DNA of 64,000 bases, from assembly GCF_037969765.1 (NCBI RefSeq), contig NZ_CP150207.1:5153501-5217500 (forward strand). The letters run 5' to 3'. Under the pieces are notes generated by a model, which was not told the origin of the DNA, ran no database searches, and worked only from the letters and a program-made list of their open reading frames with translations. Position numbers and translations under genes: made by a program. Of the stretch, positions 52,619-61,463 are shown in pieces; positions within the stretch are counted from its first letter, which is position 1, and the number at the start of each line of letters is the position of its first letter. This DNA comes from Paenibacillus sp. FSL W8-0186. GTDB taxonomy: Bacteria; Bacillota; Bacilli; Paenibacillales; Paenibacillaceae.

Positions 52619-55078
52619 TTATATCCCGTGATCCGAAGCCCCTTGTTGGTCCTGTTGGCCCTGTTGACCTTGATGGCCTTGCTGCCACTGCTGGCCTTGC
52701 TGCCACTGCTGGCCCTGCTGGCCCTGCTGGCCCTGTTGGCCCTGCTGGCCCTGCTGCCACTGCTGGCCTTGTTGGCCCTGTTGGCCCTGCTGCCACTGCT
52801 GGCCCTGTTGGCCCTGTTGACCTTGATGGCCTTGCTGCCACTGCTGGCCTTGCTGCCACTGCTGGCCTTGCTGCCACTGCTGGCCCTGCTGGCCCTGCTG
52901 GCCTTGCTGCCACTGCTGGCCCTGCTGGCCTTGCTGCCACTGCTGGCCCTGTTGGCCCTGCTGCCACTGCTGGCCCTGCTGGCCCTGTTGGCCCTGCTGG
53001 CCCTGCTGCCACTGCTGGCCTTGTTGGCCCTGTTGGTGGTTGAGTCCTATCGAGTTTTTATTCCGGCCCTCCCGAATGAGATGCTGCTCCCTGATCCTGT
53101 CTGGCGGAGTCCTTAAGATCCAAGCCGGCATACGGATGAACGTATCCTTCTGATCCTTCGGAACAAATGGTGTAATAGGAGCTAGATACGGAACTCCAAA
53201 AGATCGGAGACTGTTCATGTGGATGATCAGCATCACAATTCCCAGAGTAATGCCGTACAATCCGAACATGCCAGCCAAGACCATGAATACAAACCGGATC
53301 AGCCGTCCAGCAACAGCGATATTGTATGCAGTCGGCGCAAAACTGGAAATTCCCGTCAAGGCAACGACGATGACCATTCCCGGAGTAATCAGTCCCGCTT
53401 CAACCACGGCTGTTCCCAAAATAAGCGCACCCACAATCGATATCGTCTGCCCGACAGCTCTTGGCATGCGCAGCCCCGCTTCACGGAGCAGTTCAAAGGT
53501 AACCTCCATCAGCATCGCTTCGACAAATGCCGGGAAGGGTACTCCTTCCCGCTGGGCAAGCAGACTGACCAGCAGCAGTGAAGGAAGCATCTCATAATGA
53601 AATGTCGTCAGCGCGATGTATATAGCTGGTCCAAGAAGCAGTATGATGAAGCTGAGATAGCGAATCGAACGCATTATAATGCTGATATCGAAACGCTGGG
53701 AATAATCCTCCGGCGATTGAAAGAAATGGCCGAATACGGTTGGCAAAATTAAGACGAACGGGGTGCCATCAACAAGGATGATTACCCGGCCCTCCAATAA
53801 ATGTCCAGCCGCGGTGTCAGGCCTCTCTGTGTTAAATATGGTAGGGAACGGAGTAAAAGTCTTATCCTGAATAAATTCTTCGATATAACCGGATTCCAGT
53901 ACTCCGTTAAGCTGAACGTTCTCCAGACGCTGCCTGACTTCCTGAACAAGCTTCGGATCAGCCAGGCTCTGAATATACATCATAGCCACATTCGTATGAG
54001 AGACAGCGCCTATTTTCATGGTCTCCAGCCACAAATCCGCGTTTTTGATTCTGCGCCGAAGGAGGGAGATATTGGTTGCGATCGATTCAACAAAGCTGTC
54101 TTTCGGACCCCGGACGACTAGCTCCGTAGTAGATTCCGTAATGGATCTCCATTCTCCGCCACGGGTTCCGGCTATAATGGCTCTAGTGCTTCCCTCCAAA
54201 AATATAGCTGTATCCCCGGACAAAATATCAAACACCACATGGCTCCACTCAGAAACTATTTTTGATTCACCCAGGGACAGGAACTTGGTCTGCAATTGGT
54301 CCAGCATGGCTTCCGAATCCTTCGCTTCCAATTCCCCCAGACCGGATATGGTTTCCATAACAAAGGAATTGATAATCATTTGATCGCTTAATCCATTTAA
54401 GTAAATAACAGCGATAGAGGTCGGCTTTTCTCCCCCCAAACTCATTTTACGGACAACGATATCGGGGCTATCCCCGGTTTCTTTCTGGATGCGCTGTACG
54501 GTTTGCTGCAACTCCCCAGGAATTTCCCTATTATGGGTTCCGCCCTGTGGAATACTGCTCTGAAGAATAGGACTGCCTTGCGAATCAGCGCCTTCCTGGG
54601 AGCCGGTACTGCTCTGGGAGCCAGAAGTTCCTTGCGAGCCTGCACCTCCCTGTGCGGAATCTACCCGAGAGGTAGTTCCATTCGATGAACCGTAATCCCC
54701 CTGTGAATTTGCACCGGTCTGTGAGCTATTGCCATTTTGCAAGTTATCGCTGCTCTGTAACTCGGCTTGATTCTGCTTCCTACTGCCATTGCTCCGAGAT
54801 TCAGCATCACCATGCCGCACACTGCCGCTGCTTTCAGACCCAGCATCATTATGCGTGCTGCCGCTGCTTTGGATACCTGCATCATCCTGGTGTGTTCTAT
54901 CGCGGCTTTGAGGCTCCGCTTGATGCTGCTGAGAATTAGCATCCTTTCGGGAATCGGTCTCGTTTTTGTCTTGGCTTGTATCCCCGTCCGGTCTGCGATG
55001 ATGGTTGCCGTTCTTCCTCTGCTCTTGATTTCCTTGAATTTGGCGTCTGCTTCTACCGATAAATTGATTGCGTTTCAT
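52619..55078 (-). CDS. gerAA: Spore germination protein GerAA with low-complexity ends
   Basis: GerAA-family proteins form the core of germinant receptors. The usual ~490-residue core lies at about residues 190-680 (QRIQKETGDSPDIVVRKM, PDTAAGHLLEGRVIILVDGTPFVLILPT, AQREGVPFPAFVEAMLMEVTFELLREAGLRMP, then four or five helices). It is flanked by a ~185-residue Gln/Ser/Gly/Asp/Asn-rich N-terminus and a ~135-residue C-terminal tail of QQGQQGQQW-like repeats, giving 819 residues, far above normal. AGGAG precedes the ATG. It heads the operon. Frame is kept through the repeats because units are 9 bp. Confidence 0.92.
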   Translation of the reverse strand: MKRNQFIGRSRRQIQGNQEQRKNGNHHRRPDGDTSQDKNETDSRKDANSQQHQAEPQSRDRTHQDDAGIQSSGSTHNDAGSESSGSVRHGDAESRSNGSRKQNQAELQSSDNLQNGNSSQTGANSQGDYGSSNGTTSRVDSAQGGAGSQGTSGSQSSTGSQEGADSQGSPILQSSIPQGGTHNREIPGELQQTVQRIQKETGDSPDIVVRKMSLGGEKPTSIAVIYLNGLSDQMIINSFVMETISGLGELEAKDSEAMLDQLQTKFLSLGESKIVSEWSHVVFDILSGDTAIFLEGSTRAIIAGTRGGEWRSITESTTELVVRGPKDSFVESIATNISLLRRRIKNADLWLETMKIGAVSHTNVAMMYIQSLADPKLVQEVRQRLENVQLNGVLESGYIEEFIQDKTFTPFPTIFNTERPDTAAGHLLEGRVIILVDGTPFVLILPTVFGHFFQSPEDYSQRFDISIIMRSIRYLSFIILLLGPAIYIALTTFHYEMLPSLLLVSLLAQREGVPFPAFVEAMLMEVTFELLREAGLRMPRAVGQTISIVGALILGTAVVEAGLITPGMVIVVALTGISSFAPTAYNIAVAGRLIRFVFMVLAGMFGLYGITLGIVMLIIHMNSLRSFGVPYLAPITPFVPKDQKDTFIRMPAWILRTPPDRIREQHLIREGRNKNSIGLNHQQGQQGQQWQQGQQGQQGQQGQQWQQGQQGQQWQQGQQGQQWQQGQQGQQGQQWQQGQQWQQGQQWQQGHQGQQGQQGQQWQQGQQGQQGQQWQQGQQGQQGQQGQQGQQWQQGQQWQQGHQGQQGQQDQQGASDHGI
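52640..53035. repeat. 9-bp tandem repeats in the gerAA 3' end
   Basis: Nearly 400 bp consist of 9-bp units such as CAGGGCCAG, CAGGGCCAA and CAGTGGCAG (minus strand), grouped in higher-order blocks. In frame they give Gln-Gly-Gln and Gln-Trp-Gln. Copy number probably varies between strains without breaking the frame. Confidence 0.93.
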
Positions 55079-55108
55079 GATGGCAGCTCCTGTCGCTTAA
55101 CTTATCCC

Positions 55109-55138
55109 CATTATTTGCTAACAAACCCATTTTCATGC
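55109..55138 (-). promoter_or_regulatory. Possible forespore (sigma-F/G type) promoter of the ger operon
   Basis: Minus strand: GCATG at 55138-55134, 15-bp spacer, GCAAATAATG at 55118-55109, close to GGnnAnAnTR. ger operons are sigma-G dependent; the match is partial. Confidence 0.35.
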
Positions 55139-55253
55139 GGATTCATTACAAGTATCGCAGATGCAATCGGCAAAAGAACGAGACTAGCTATGCTTTAATT
55201 TGCCAACAACGTGGTAATAATGAAAAACGACTGCGATTATAAGGAGGTTGCCG

Positions 55254-56807
55254 ATGAATAACCAAACTTACGGTTCTGGAGAGCTCCCCCGATACCCCCA
55301 ATCCATGTGGCGGGATACGACCAACCTGCCCTCTTTTCCCCGGCTCCAAGAGGATATCGAGACCGACGTCGCCATTATCGGCGCTGGCATTACGGGCATT
55401 ACCACCGCCTATCTGCTATGTAAGGCAGGCTTTAAGGTAGCCGTTGTGGATGCGGCCGAAATTCTTGACGGAACGACCGGGTTCACAACGGCCAAAATCA
55501 CGGCCCAGCACGGACTGATTTACGACAAGCTGCGGAAGCATTTTGGAGATAAAGAGGCCAGACTCTACTATGAAGCAAATGAGGAAGCCCTCTCTTTCAT
55601 TCGATCCACAGTGGAGGAGCATCAAATCGACTGCCAATTGCAGCAGCAGGATGCCTATTTATACGCCGACTCCGAGGAGCAGGCAGAGCAGCTTCGCAAA
55701 GAATGGGAGGCTTATGAGCAGCTAGGGCTGCCGGGCGAATGGTGCGACACCTTGCCGATCCCCATCCAAGTCTATGGAGCCATACGGATGAAGAACCAGG
55801 CCCAATTCCACCCGCTGCATTACCTGCGTAACCTCGTTGAATACGTAGTTTCACATGGCGGAACCCTCTACGAAAATACGACCTTGGAGGATGCGGCTGA
55901 CCATACCCGGGACGGGCGGCGGCAGCTCACTACCGAGGGAGGTCATAAAATCACTTGCCAATATGCGATCTCTGCCTCGCACTTCCCGTTCTATGACGGA
56001 GGCGGGTTCTACTTCACTAGACTACATGCGGAACGTTCTTATGTAGTTGCTATAGAGCCGGAAATTCCGCTGGAACAGGGCATGTACATTAATTGCGGCG
56101 ACCCTAAGCGTTCCCTGAGATCAGCCCTGCTGAACGATGAGCAGGTTATTCTGGTCGGCGGAGAATCACACAAAACGGGTAAGGGCGAGTGCACTTTCAA
56201 GCACTATGAAGAACTGGAGAAATTCGGCGGCAAGCTGTTCGGAGCCAAACGCATCCCTTACCGATGGTCGACTCAAGATCTCGTCACAATAGACGAAATC
56301 CCTTACATCGGGGCTATTACTGCAAACGAGGACAAAGTTCTGGTAGCCACCGGATTTGCCAAATGGGGAATGACGAACGGAACCGCAGCCGCTCTGATGT
56401 TCCGCGATCTCATTATGGGCCACGGCAACAAGTATACGGATCTGTATACGCCTTCCCGCTTTAAGGTAAATCCGGGCATGAAGAACTTTACGGTACAGAA
56501 CGCTGATGTCGCCAAGGAATGGGTATCTGGCAAGGTAGAATTGATCCGCCGTAAAGCGGAAGATTTGAAAAATGACGAAGGCGGGGTTGTGCGGCATCTC
56601 GGCAAGCGGGCCGGCGGCTATAAGGACAAGGAAGGCCGACTTTACATCGTTGATACGACATGCACACATCTCGGCTGCGAGGTGGAATGGAACGAGGCCG
56701 AGCGCTCCTGGGACTGCCCATGCCACGGATCAAGGTTCAACTACGAAGGAAAAGTACTGGAAGGGCCGGCCACGGAAAGCTTGCCGCTGCTCAGTCAGGA
56801 GCCTTGA
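55254..56807 (+). CDS. FAD-dependent oxidoreductase with C-terminal Rieske domain (YhfW-like)
   Basis: This 517-residue protein has an N-terminal DAO-type FAD fold (DVAIIGAGITGITTAYLLCKAG), a middle domain ending VATGFAKWGMTNGTAAALMFRDLI, and a C-terminal Rieske domain whose [2Fe-2S] ligands are in CTHLGC and CPCHGS. B. subtilis YhfW has the same build; its substrate is unknown. A TTG at 55248 is in frame but AAGGAGG fits the ATG at 55254. It has its own terminator and is divergent from the ger operon. Confidence 0.9.
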   Translation: MNNQTYGSGELPRYPQSMWRDTTNLPSFPRLQEDIETDVAIIGAGITGITTAYLLCKAGFKVAVVDAAEILDGTTGFTTAKITAQHGLIYDKLRKHFGDKEARLYYEANEEALSFIRSTVEEHQIDCQLQQQDAYLYADSEEQAEQLRKEWEAYEQLGLPGEWCDTLPIPIQVYGAIRMKNQAQFHPLHYLRNLVEYVVSHGGTLYENTTLEDAADHTRDGRRQLTTEGGHKITCQYAISASHFPFYDGGGFYFTRLHAERSYVVAIEPEIPLEQGMYINCGDPKRSLRSALLNDEQVILVGGESHKTGKGECTFKHYEELEKFGGKLFGAKRIPYRWSTQDLVTIDEIPYIGAITANEDKVLVATGFAKWGMTNGTAAALMFRDLIMGHGNKYTDLYTPSRFKVNPGMKNFTVQNADVAKEWVSGKVELIRRKAEDLKNDEGGVVRHLGKRAGGYKDKEGRLYIVDTTCTHLGCEVEWNEAERSWDCPCHGSRFNYEGKVLEGPATESLPLLSQEP

Positions 56808-56849
56808 CGGCGGTGATGGCATACCGAAGAATAAAACCTGGATTGCACG

Positions 56850-56875
56850 AAGGCACCGGCTGGTGCCTTTCTTGC
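56850..56875 (+). terminator. Intrinsic terminator after the FAD/Rieske gene
   Basis: AAGGCACC-GGCT-GGTGCCTT followed by TCTT. Confidence 0.78.
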
Positions 56876-56885
56876 ATTTACTATA

Positions 56886-56914
56886 TTGCATTATTCAGTA
56901 CTGGATGATATCAT
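56886..56914 (+). promoter_or_regulatory. Promoter of the padR operon with -10 palindrome
   Basis: TTGCAT (56886-56891), 17 bp, TATCAT (56909-56914). The palindrome ATGATATCAT covers the -10 and could be the operator for autoregulation. Confidence 0.5.
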
Positions 56915-56968
56915 GTAGAAAACTGCTGATAAATACTGCTAAATATATGAAAAAAGAGGCGATGCCAC

Positions 56969-57295
56969 TTGGATATCAGTATCCAATTCAAAAAAGGCGC
57001 CTTGGAAATTTGCGTCCTCGTACTCATCCACGAAAAGGATCGCTATGGATATGAGCTGGCCCAATCTGTCTCGGAGCACATCGAAGTGGCGGAAGGCGCC
57101 CTATATCCTCTGCTGCGCAGGCTCGTGAACGAAGGCCATTGCACGACGTATTTACAGGAATCGAGCGAAGGGCCTCCCCGTAAATATTACAAACTGACCC
57201 CTCAAGGGGAAATACACATGAAGAAGCTGGTGATTGAATGGAAACGATTCGTCAGCAACGTATCCAATTTAATCGAGAGAGGGAACGATTTATGA
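56969..57295 (+). CDS. PadR-family transcriptional regulator
   Basis: This 108-residue winged-helix repressor has the PadR pattern: LEICVLVLIHEKDRYGYELAQSVSEHIEVAEGALYPLLRRLVNEG and PPRKYYKLTPQG. The start is TTG at 56969 with GAGGCG upstream. Its stop overlaps the next start as ATGA. PadR-DUF1700-DUF4097 operons are common in Bacillota and tied to envelope or antibiotic stress; the inducer is unknown. Confidence 0.92.
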   Translation: MDISIQFKKGALEICVLVLIHEKDRYGYELAQSVSEHIEVAEGALYPLLRRLVNEGHCTTYLQESSEGPPRKYYKLTPQGEIHMKKLVIEWKRFVSNVSNLIERGNDL

Positions 57296-57897
57296 CAAAG
57301 AGCGAATTCATCTCGCTGCTCAGTACTCATTTATCGGCGCTCCCGCCGGAGGAGCGCCATGAATTAATGGAGGACTATGAAGCTCATTTTGCTTTCGGCC
57401 TTCAGAATGGAAAGACCGAGGAAGAAATCGTCCGCGAACTGGGCGATCCGGTTGAACTGGCCCAGGAAGCCCTGGGCAACCGTTCGGCTCCACAGCACCC
57501 CTTATACTGGTTTGGAGAACCGCCACAGGGACAGACCGACGCAATTCCTACCGGAGATCGCGGCACCCGCTACCGGAAAGCTGCTCCAGCAGTTTATGCC
57601 GGGTTGTTCTTTCTTAACCTGGTCATGATGCCTTTGCTGGCATCTCTATGGGCAGCAGCCCTAGCCCTTGCACTGGGGGCCGTTGGCGGTATTGTGAGCC
57701 CTGCTGCCCTGCTGCTCGAATATGCATTTAACGGGGCTCTCTTGCCGGCAAAGGCTTTTGCCGCCCTAACCTTAGTCGGAATTGGTATCTTTCTCGCCAT
57801 CAGTACGCGGCATGCCTATTCCGGCATCCTAAAACTAAGCGCGTCTTATTGGGCATGGAACGTCCGAGTCGCCAAAGGAGTTAAGATTAATGAATAA
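57292..57897 (+). CDS. DUF1700/HAAS-domain membrane protein
   Basis: This 201-residue protein begins with a HAAS domain (MTKSEFISLLSTHLSALPPEERHELMEDYEAHFAFGLQNGKTEEEIVRELGDPVELA), then has about three or four helices (LFFLNLVMMPLLASLWAAALALALGAVGG and others). HAAS domains often bind PadR-type partners, so it may be the membrane-bound sensor of this operon. The ATG overlaps the padR stop by 4 bp; an upstream ATG inside padR is a shadow. Confidence 0.9.
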   Translation: MTKSEFISLLSTHLSALPPEERHELMEDYEAHFAFGLQNGKTEEEIVRELGDPVELAQEALGNRSAPQHPLYWFGEPPQGQTDAIPTGDRGTRYRKAAPAVYAGLFFLNLVMMPLLASLWAAALALALGAVGGIVSPAALLLEYAFNGALLPAKAFAALTLVGIGIFLAISTRHAYSGILKLSASYWAWNVRVAKGVKINE

Positions 57898-58843
57898 AAA
57901 AGGATGGAGCTTAATTGCGACCCTTTGCATCATCCTGGGCATCGGCGGGATGATCTATCAGGGCTTCGACTTCGAGAAAGAACAGCCTGCCTATACGCAG
58001 AAATGGACGTTTGGGGATGACGAACTGCAGTCGCTGTCCATCGACAGCGACTATAATGTCAATTTCGAATTTATCCACAGCCCAGATGGCACGAATTACG
58101 TGGAAGCTAGCGGGAATTTGCCCCAGAAATCAATTGATAAGCTGACAGGGACGAAAATCGCCGCTCAGTCCCTCGCCCTTCATTTTCAAGAGGAGTATGT
58201 CATTCGTTTCCTCAGCTTCAACTTTCGATCCTCCACCCAGCATGTGACGGTGGCCTTGGCCGATCCGGAGCGGTCGTTAAATCAAATCTCTGTCGATCTG
58301 CTGGCCAACAACGGCAATTTCAAGGCTTTACGCGCCAAAGAAATATCATTGGAGACGAAATCAGGCAACCTGACGGCCCAGAATTTAACCGCCGACCGCT
58401 TGAAGATCCAGAACTTCTCCGGCATAATCTCGCTGGATGAGATTGCGGCTGATACCGATATTAAGCTAACCTCTGGCAATGTGAGACTCAACAATATAAG
58501 AGGATCTTTAACTTCCGAAATGACCTCTGGGGATTTCTCAGCCCAAGATATGAAAGGCGATATTCAGGTTACAGCCACCTCGGGCAATATTAAAATCAGT
58601 GAATGGACGGGGAACGGAACCATTAAATCCACCTCCGGCAACATCACGATCAAGGAGCAGCGCTCAGACTCACTGGATATATCCATCCATTCTGGAAACG
58701 TAGCCCTTTCCGCTGACCCTGAGTTTCAAGGCATTTACGACCTTAGGGCCACTTCGGGCCGAATCGAAGCGCCCGATTCACCTAGCGTAACCGAAGACCT
58801 CATTAAGGTGCGCTCCACCTCAGGAAATATTACGATCAAATAA
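57890..58843 (+). CDS. DUF4097 beta-repeat protein
   Basis: This 317-residue protein has one N-terminal membrane helix (about 6-24) and an outer beta-solenoid-like DUF4097 region built of repeats of the type TSGNI/TSGNV (e.g. LTSGNVRLNNI, EMTSGDFSAQDM, ATSGNIKISEW, STSGNITIKE). Its role is unknown; in such operons it likely sits on the outside of the membrane. It overlaps the DUF1700 gene by 8 bp. The final repeat TSGNITIK ends the chain. Confidence 0.9.
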   Translation: MNKKGWSLIATLCIILGIGGMIYQGFDFEKEQPAYTQKWTFGDDELQSLSIDSDYNVNFEFIHSPDGTNYVEASGNLPQKSIDKLTGTKIAAQSLALHFQEEYVIRFLSFNFRSSTQHVTVALADPERSLNQISVDLLANNGNFKALRAKEISLETKSGNLTAQNLTADRLKIQNFSGIISLDEIAADTDIKLTSGNVRLNNIRGSLTSEMTSGDFSAQDMKGDIQVTATSGNIKISEWTGNGTIKSTSGNITIKEQRSDSLDISIHSGNVALSADPEFQGIYDLRATSGRIEAPDSPSVTEDLIKVRSTSGNITIK

Positions 58844-58864
58844 CTGTTCTAATCTATCCTATTC

Positions 58865-58901
58865 AAAAAATAGCCCCCGGCTCTAAAAGCCAGGGGCTAT
58901 T
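58865..58901. terminator. Terminator between convergent genes
   Basis: AATAGCCCC/GGGGCTATT stem with inner GGCT/AGCC; six Ts follow on the minus strand, so it mainly serves the small peptidase gene. Confidence 0.8.
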
Positions 58902-58931
58902 ATGACATATGACATACTGAAATGCGATTCG

Positions 58932-59381
58932 CTAGGCGATTTCGCCCGCGATGGCATCGCGGTATGACTTCAGCGAGTAATAAATGACCGTCTGCATAAT
59001 GCTCTTATCTTCCTCCGGAATCAGCGTCTTGGCATAGTCCCAGGCGTTCTCTTCGATACGAAGAGCAATTCTCCTGCGCTCCAGCTCGTTGTCGGTCGCA
59101 TCCAGAAGATCCGACAGCTCCTTCAGACTGGCATCCTCCGCATGCCCGAGTTCATGGGCGAACACGATACTCAGCACCTGCGGGAAAACATCCAGCGAAC
59201 CAAAGAGACTTAGGCATTGCTTCTTGATTTCCTCCAAATACATCGTGACGTTATGGTTGGCGATACTGTATTTGCCGCCAACGTTCCGACCACCGGGGAA
59301 GCGCGAACGAACGTCGAGGGTAACCGTGCTGCCGGACTGCTTCAGCAGCTGATCCATAATAAGTTGTGCTGTTCTTTTCAA
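58932..59381 (-). CDS. Small HExxH zinc peptidase-like protein
   Basis: This 149-residue protein carries the zinc-peptidase motif HELGH (76-80) in VLSIVFAHELGHAEDASL and a downstream ENAWDYAKTLIPEE that may supply the third ligand (E), as in the IrrE/ImmA-like or minimal gluzincin groups. No signal peptide is seen. GGGGAG five to six bases before the TTG at 59381 makes that the start rather than the GTG at 59414. Substrate is unknown; no XRE repressor partner is adjacent. Confidence 0.72.
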   Translation of the reverse strand: MKRTAQLIMDQLLKQSGSTVTLDVRSRFPGGRNVGGKYSIANHNVTMYLEEIKKQCLSLFGSLDVFPQVLSIVFAHELGHAEDASLKELSDLLDATDNELERRRIALRIEENAWDYAKTLIPEEDKSIMQTVIYYSLKSYRDAIAGEIA

Positions 59382-59516
59382 GTAGACTCCCCTTATTTCA
59401 TGTAAGATTGACACCTCGTAATCTGATTTTCCTCAACCAGCACGTTTTTGCCTTCCTCATTATAATGCAACGGATTTCAGAAATAAATAACAGAGCAACC
59501 ACATTTTTTACATGGC

Positions 59517-60185
59517 TTATTTGACGGCAAAACGATCGAGCCGTTTCTCCATATGCGACTGCAATGCCGAAAGAACCGTGCTGAACAGCAAATAGATCAA
59601 AGCGACCTCGCTATACACGAGGAGCGGCTCATAGGTCACAGATGTGATTTCCTGCGCCTTGCGGAACATTTCCGCATAGGTGACCGTAAAGGCCAGCGAG
59701 GTATCCTTCACTAGACTGATGAAGGAGTTGCCCAGCGGCGGAACCGATACGCGGGCCGCCTGAGGCAGTATCACGTAATATAGCGCCTGGATCCGGCTCA
59801 TCCCCAGTGAATAGGCGGCCTCCCATTGCCCCTTCTCTATCGACAATATCGCTGCGCGGACGATTTCCGATCCGTAGGCTCCGACGCTTAACGTGAAACC
59901 GATGACCGCCGCGGAAAAAGGCTTCAACGTAATGCCGACACTAGGCAAGCCGTAGAAAATAATAAACAGCTGCACGAGGAGCGGAGTTCCCCGTATAACC
60001 CATACGTAGAACTTCGCGGCTTGACGAATCAGCGTCCACTTGGACAGCCTCGCCAGGGCGGTCAATATGGCCACTAGCATGCCAAGGCCAAAGGTAATCA
60101 ACGTAAGGGGAATAGTAAAAGCAACCCCCGCTTTAAGCAGGGGCAGCAGCGAATCGATAAATATTTGTACAAGCCTATCGTTCAT
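59517..60185 (-). CDS. Polar amino-acid ABC transporter permease
   Basis: This 222-residue permease of the His/Glu/Gln/Arg/cystine family has about five helices (FTIPLTLITFGLGMLVAILTALARLS, GTPLLVQLFIIFYGLP) and the EAA loop EAAYSLGMSRIQALYYVILPQAARVSVPPLGN. AAAGGATG precedes the ATG. It follows its binding-protein gene by 54 bp. The ATPase gene usual at the end of such operons is missing here. Confidence 0.93.
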   Translation of the reverse strand: MNDRLVQIFIDSLLPLLKAGVAFTIPLTLITFGLGMLVAILTALARLSKWTLIRQAAKFYVWVIRGTPLLVQLFIIFYGLPSVGITLKPFSAAVIGFTLSVGAYGSEIVRAAILSIEKGQWEAAYSLGMSRIQALYYVILPQAARVSVPPLGNSFISLVKDTSLAFTVTYAEMFRKAQEITSVTYEPLLVYSEVALIYLLFSTVLSALQSHMEKRLDRFAVK

Positions 60186-60239
60186 ATCAAGACATCCTTT
60201 GCGGGCAGACCGGCGGAATCACCCTGTTCCGGATTCAGT

Positions 60240-61106
60240 TTATTTAGATACGTCTGCGCCAAAATATTTGTTGGAAATCTCCAGGTACGTGCCATCTTCC
60301 TTTATCGCTGCCAGCGCTTCATTGACGGCGGCTACAAGCTCGTCATTTCCTTTGTTGAACAGCGCTGCGCTTTCTGCAGCCTCCGGCAGCTCATCAACGA
60401 CTTTTAGCGGCACGTCCGGCTTTTGATTTTTCAAATCCAAGAAGGACAACCCGTCGTTCACCGTTGCATCGATCCGCTTCGAAAGCAGCAGGTCGATCGC
60501 CTGGTTAAAGCCTTCGGTTCCGACGATTTCCGCCCCGTTCTCCCTGGCGATATCCGTTAAATTGCTCGTCAGCGACTGCCCGGCTTTTTTCCCGTTAAGA
60601 TCAGCAAATTTCGCAATGTCGTTATTATCCTCGCGGACGATCAAAGCGGCACGGGATACGATGTAGGCATCCGAGAAGTCGTATTTCTCCTTGCGATCCT
60701 CGCGAATGGTGACCTGATTGAACACGGTATCGAACCGCTTCGCATCCAGTCCGGCGAAAATGCCGTCCCACGGCGTCTCGATGAACTCGGCCTCTACGCC
60801 AAGACGCTTGGCAACCTCCTGAGCCAGCTCTACGTCAAAACCTGTCAGCTTGCCGTCTTTATCATGGAACGTGAACGGCGCGTACGTTCCCTCCGTTCCG
60901 ATCCGGATTTTGCCGTTTGCCTTGATCGTTTCAAGCAGGTTCTTCTCCCCAGAGGCTGTCTCCGTCTGCGCTCCTGCGCCAACATTGCCTTTACCCGCAG
61001 AGTCATTTGCCGTATTGCCAGAGCCGTTATTCGTTCCACCGCCGCAAGCGGCTGCAAGCAGGACCGTCAATACTAGGGTTAGAACTGTTAAGCTGAGTTT
61101 CTTCAT
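60240..61106 (-). CDS. Polar amino-acid ABC transporter binding lipoprotein
   Basis: This 288-residue lipoprotein (lipobox LAAAC, C21) is a type II periplasmic-binding-fold protein of the amino-acid family: GKIRIGTEGTYAPFTFHDKDGKLTGFDVELAQEVAKRLG and FDTVFNQVTIREDRKEKYDFSDAYI. Cystine (TcyA-like) or another polar amino acid is plausible; the ligand cannot be read from sequence. A strong sigma-A promoter lies 65 bp upstream. Confidence 0.93.
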   Translation of the reverse strand: MKKLSLTVLTLVLTVLLAAACGGGTNNGSGNTANDSAGKGNVGAGAQTETASGEKNLLETIKANGKIRIGTEGTYAPFTFHDKDGKLTGFDVELAQEVAKRLGVEAEFIETPWDGIFAGLDAKRFDTVFNQVTIREDRKEKYDFSDAYIVSRAALIVREDNNDIAKFADLNGKKAGQSLTSNLTDIARENGAEIVGTEGFNQAIDLLLSKRIDATVNDGLSFLDLKNQKPDVPLKVVDELPEAAESAALFNKGNDELVAAVNEALAAIKEDGTYLEISNKYFGADVSK

Positions 61107-61170
61107 ATCTACCAGACCCCTATCTATAATTTAAATTTAATTCATATAATTCAACTCGGATTAATTGAAT

Positions 61171-61199
61171 ATATTACGCTTCAACCCCGATTTCGTCAA
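61171..61199 (-). promoter_or_regulatory. Sigma-A promoter of the amino-acid ABC operon
   Basis: Minus strand: TTGACG (61199-61194), 17-bp spacer, TAATAT (61176-61171). ATTCAA and TTGAAT inverted half-sites follow the -10. Confidence 0.75.
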
Positions 61200-61228
61200 T
61201 CCCTTTTTTTATATCAGCAAAAGGGCTG

Positions 61229-61257
61229 TTGAAAATAAATGCCAAAACGGATACAAT
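61229..61257 (+). promoter_or_regulatory. Sigma-A promoter of the leader ORF/ABC-F unit
   Basis: TTGAAA (61229-61234), exactly 17 bp, TACAAT (61252-61257), about 34 bp before the leader ORF start. Confidence 0.78.
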
Positions 61258-61290
61258 TTAAATAATTATATTTAGAAGGAGGTGGGTAGA

Positions 61291-61446
61291 GTGGATCGCA
61301 AGCTCGTATGGAATCGAATTAGCCAATTGCCTATGGCGTTATTTGGCATTTTTTATGGTGTGGCTGTCAACGGGATTAGTCTGTCCATTTTTAGCTATTC
61401 GATATCCAAATTACACTTGCGAAATGCCGCTCCTACCTTAACCTAA
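61291..61446 (+). CDS. 51-residue leader peptide/small hydrophobic protein
   Basis: This short gene starts with GTG, preceded by a very strong AAGGAGGTG site, and encodes MDRKLVWNRISQ followed by one hydrophobic segment (about residues 14-39) and a short polar end. I do not recognise a family. It has its own sigma-A promoter, and an intrinsic terminator begins 17 bp past the stop, before the ABC-F gene. It may be a leader peptide whose translation controls read-through, or an independent small membrane protein. Confidence 0.68.
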   Translation: MDRKLVWNRISQLPMALFGIFYGVAVNGISLSIFSYSISKLHLRNAAPTLT

Positions 61447-61463
61447 CGGAACGTTACGTGAAG

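Noticed and set aside
52599..53012. Minus-strand frame encoding collagen-like GPAGPTGPA repeats
   Set aside because: It is the +1 frame of the gerAA repeat tract. The gerAA frame continues from the conserved receptor core through the repeats, while this one lacks a ribosome site and any conserved part.
52628..53116. Plus-strand Leu-rich ORF (LLALLALL)
   Set aside because: Complement of the same 9-bp repeats; low complexity, no ribosome site.
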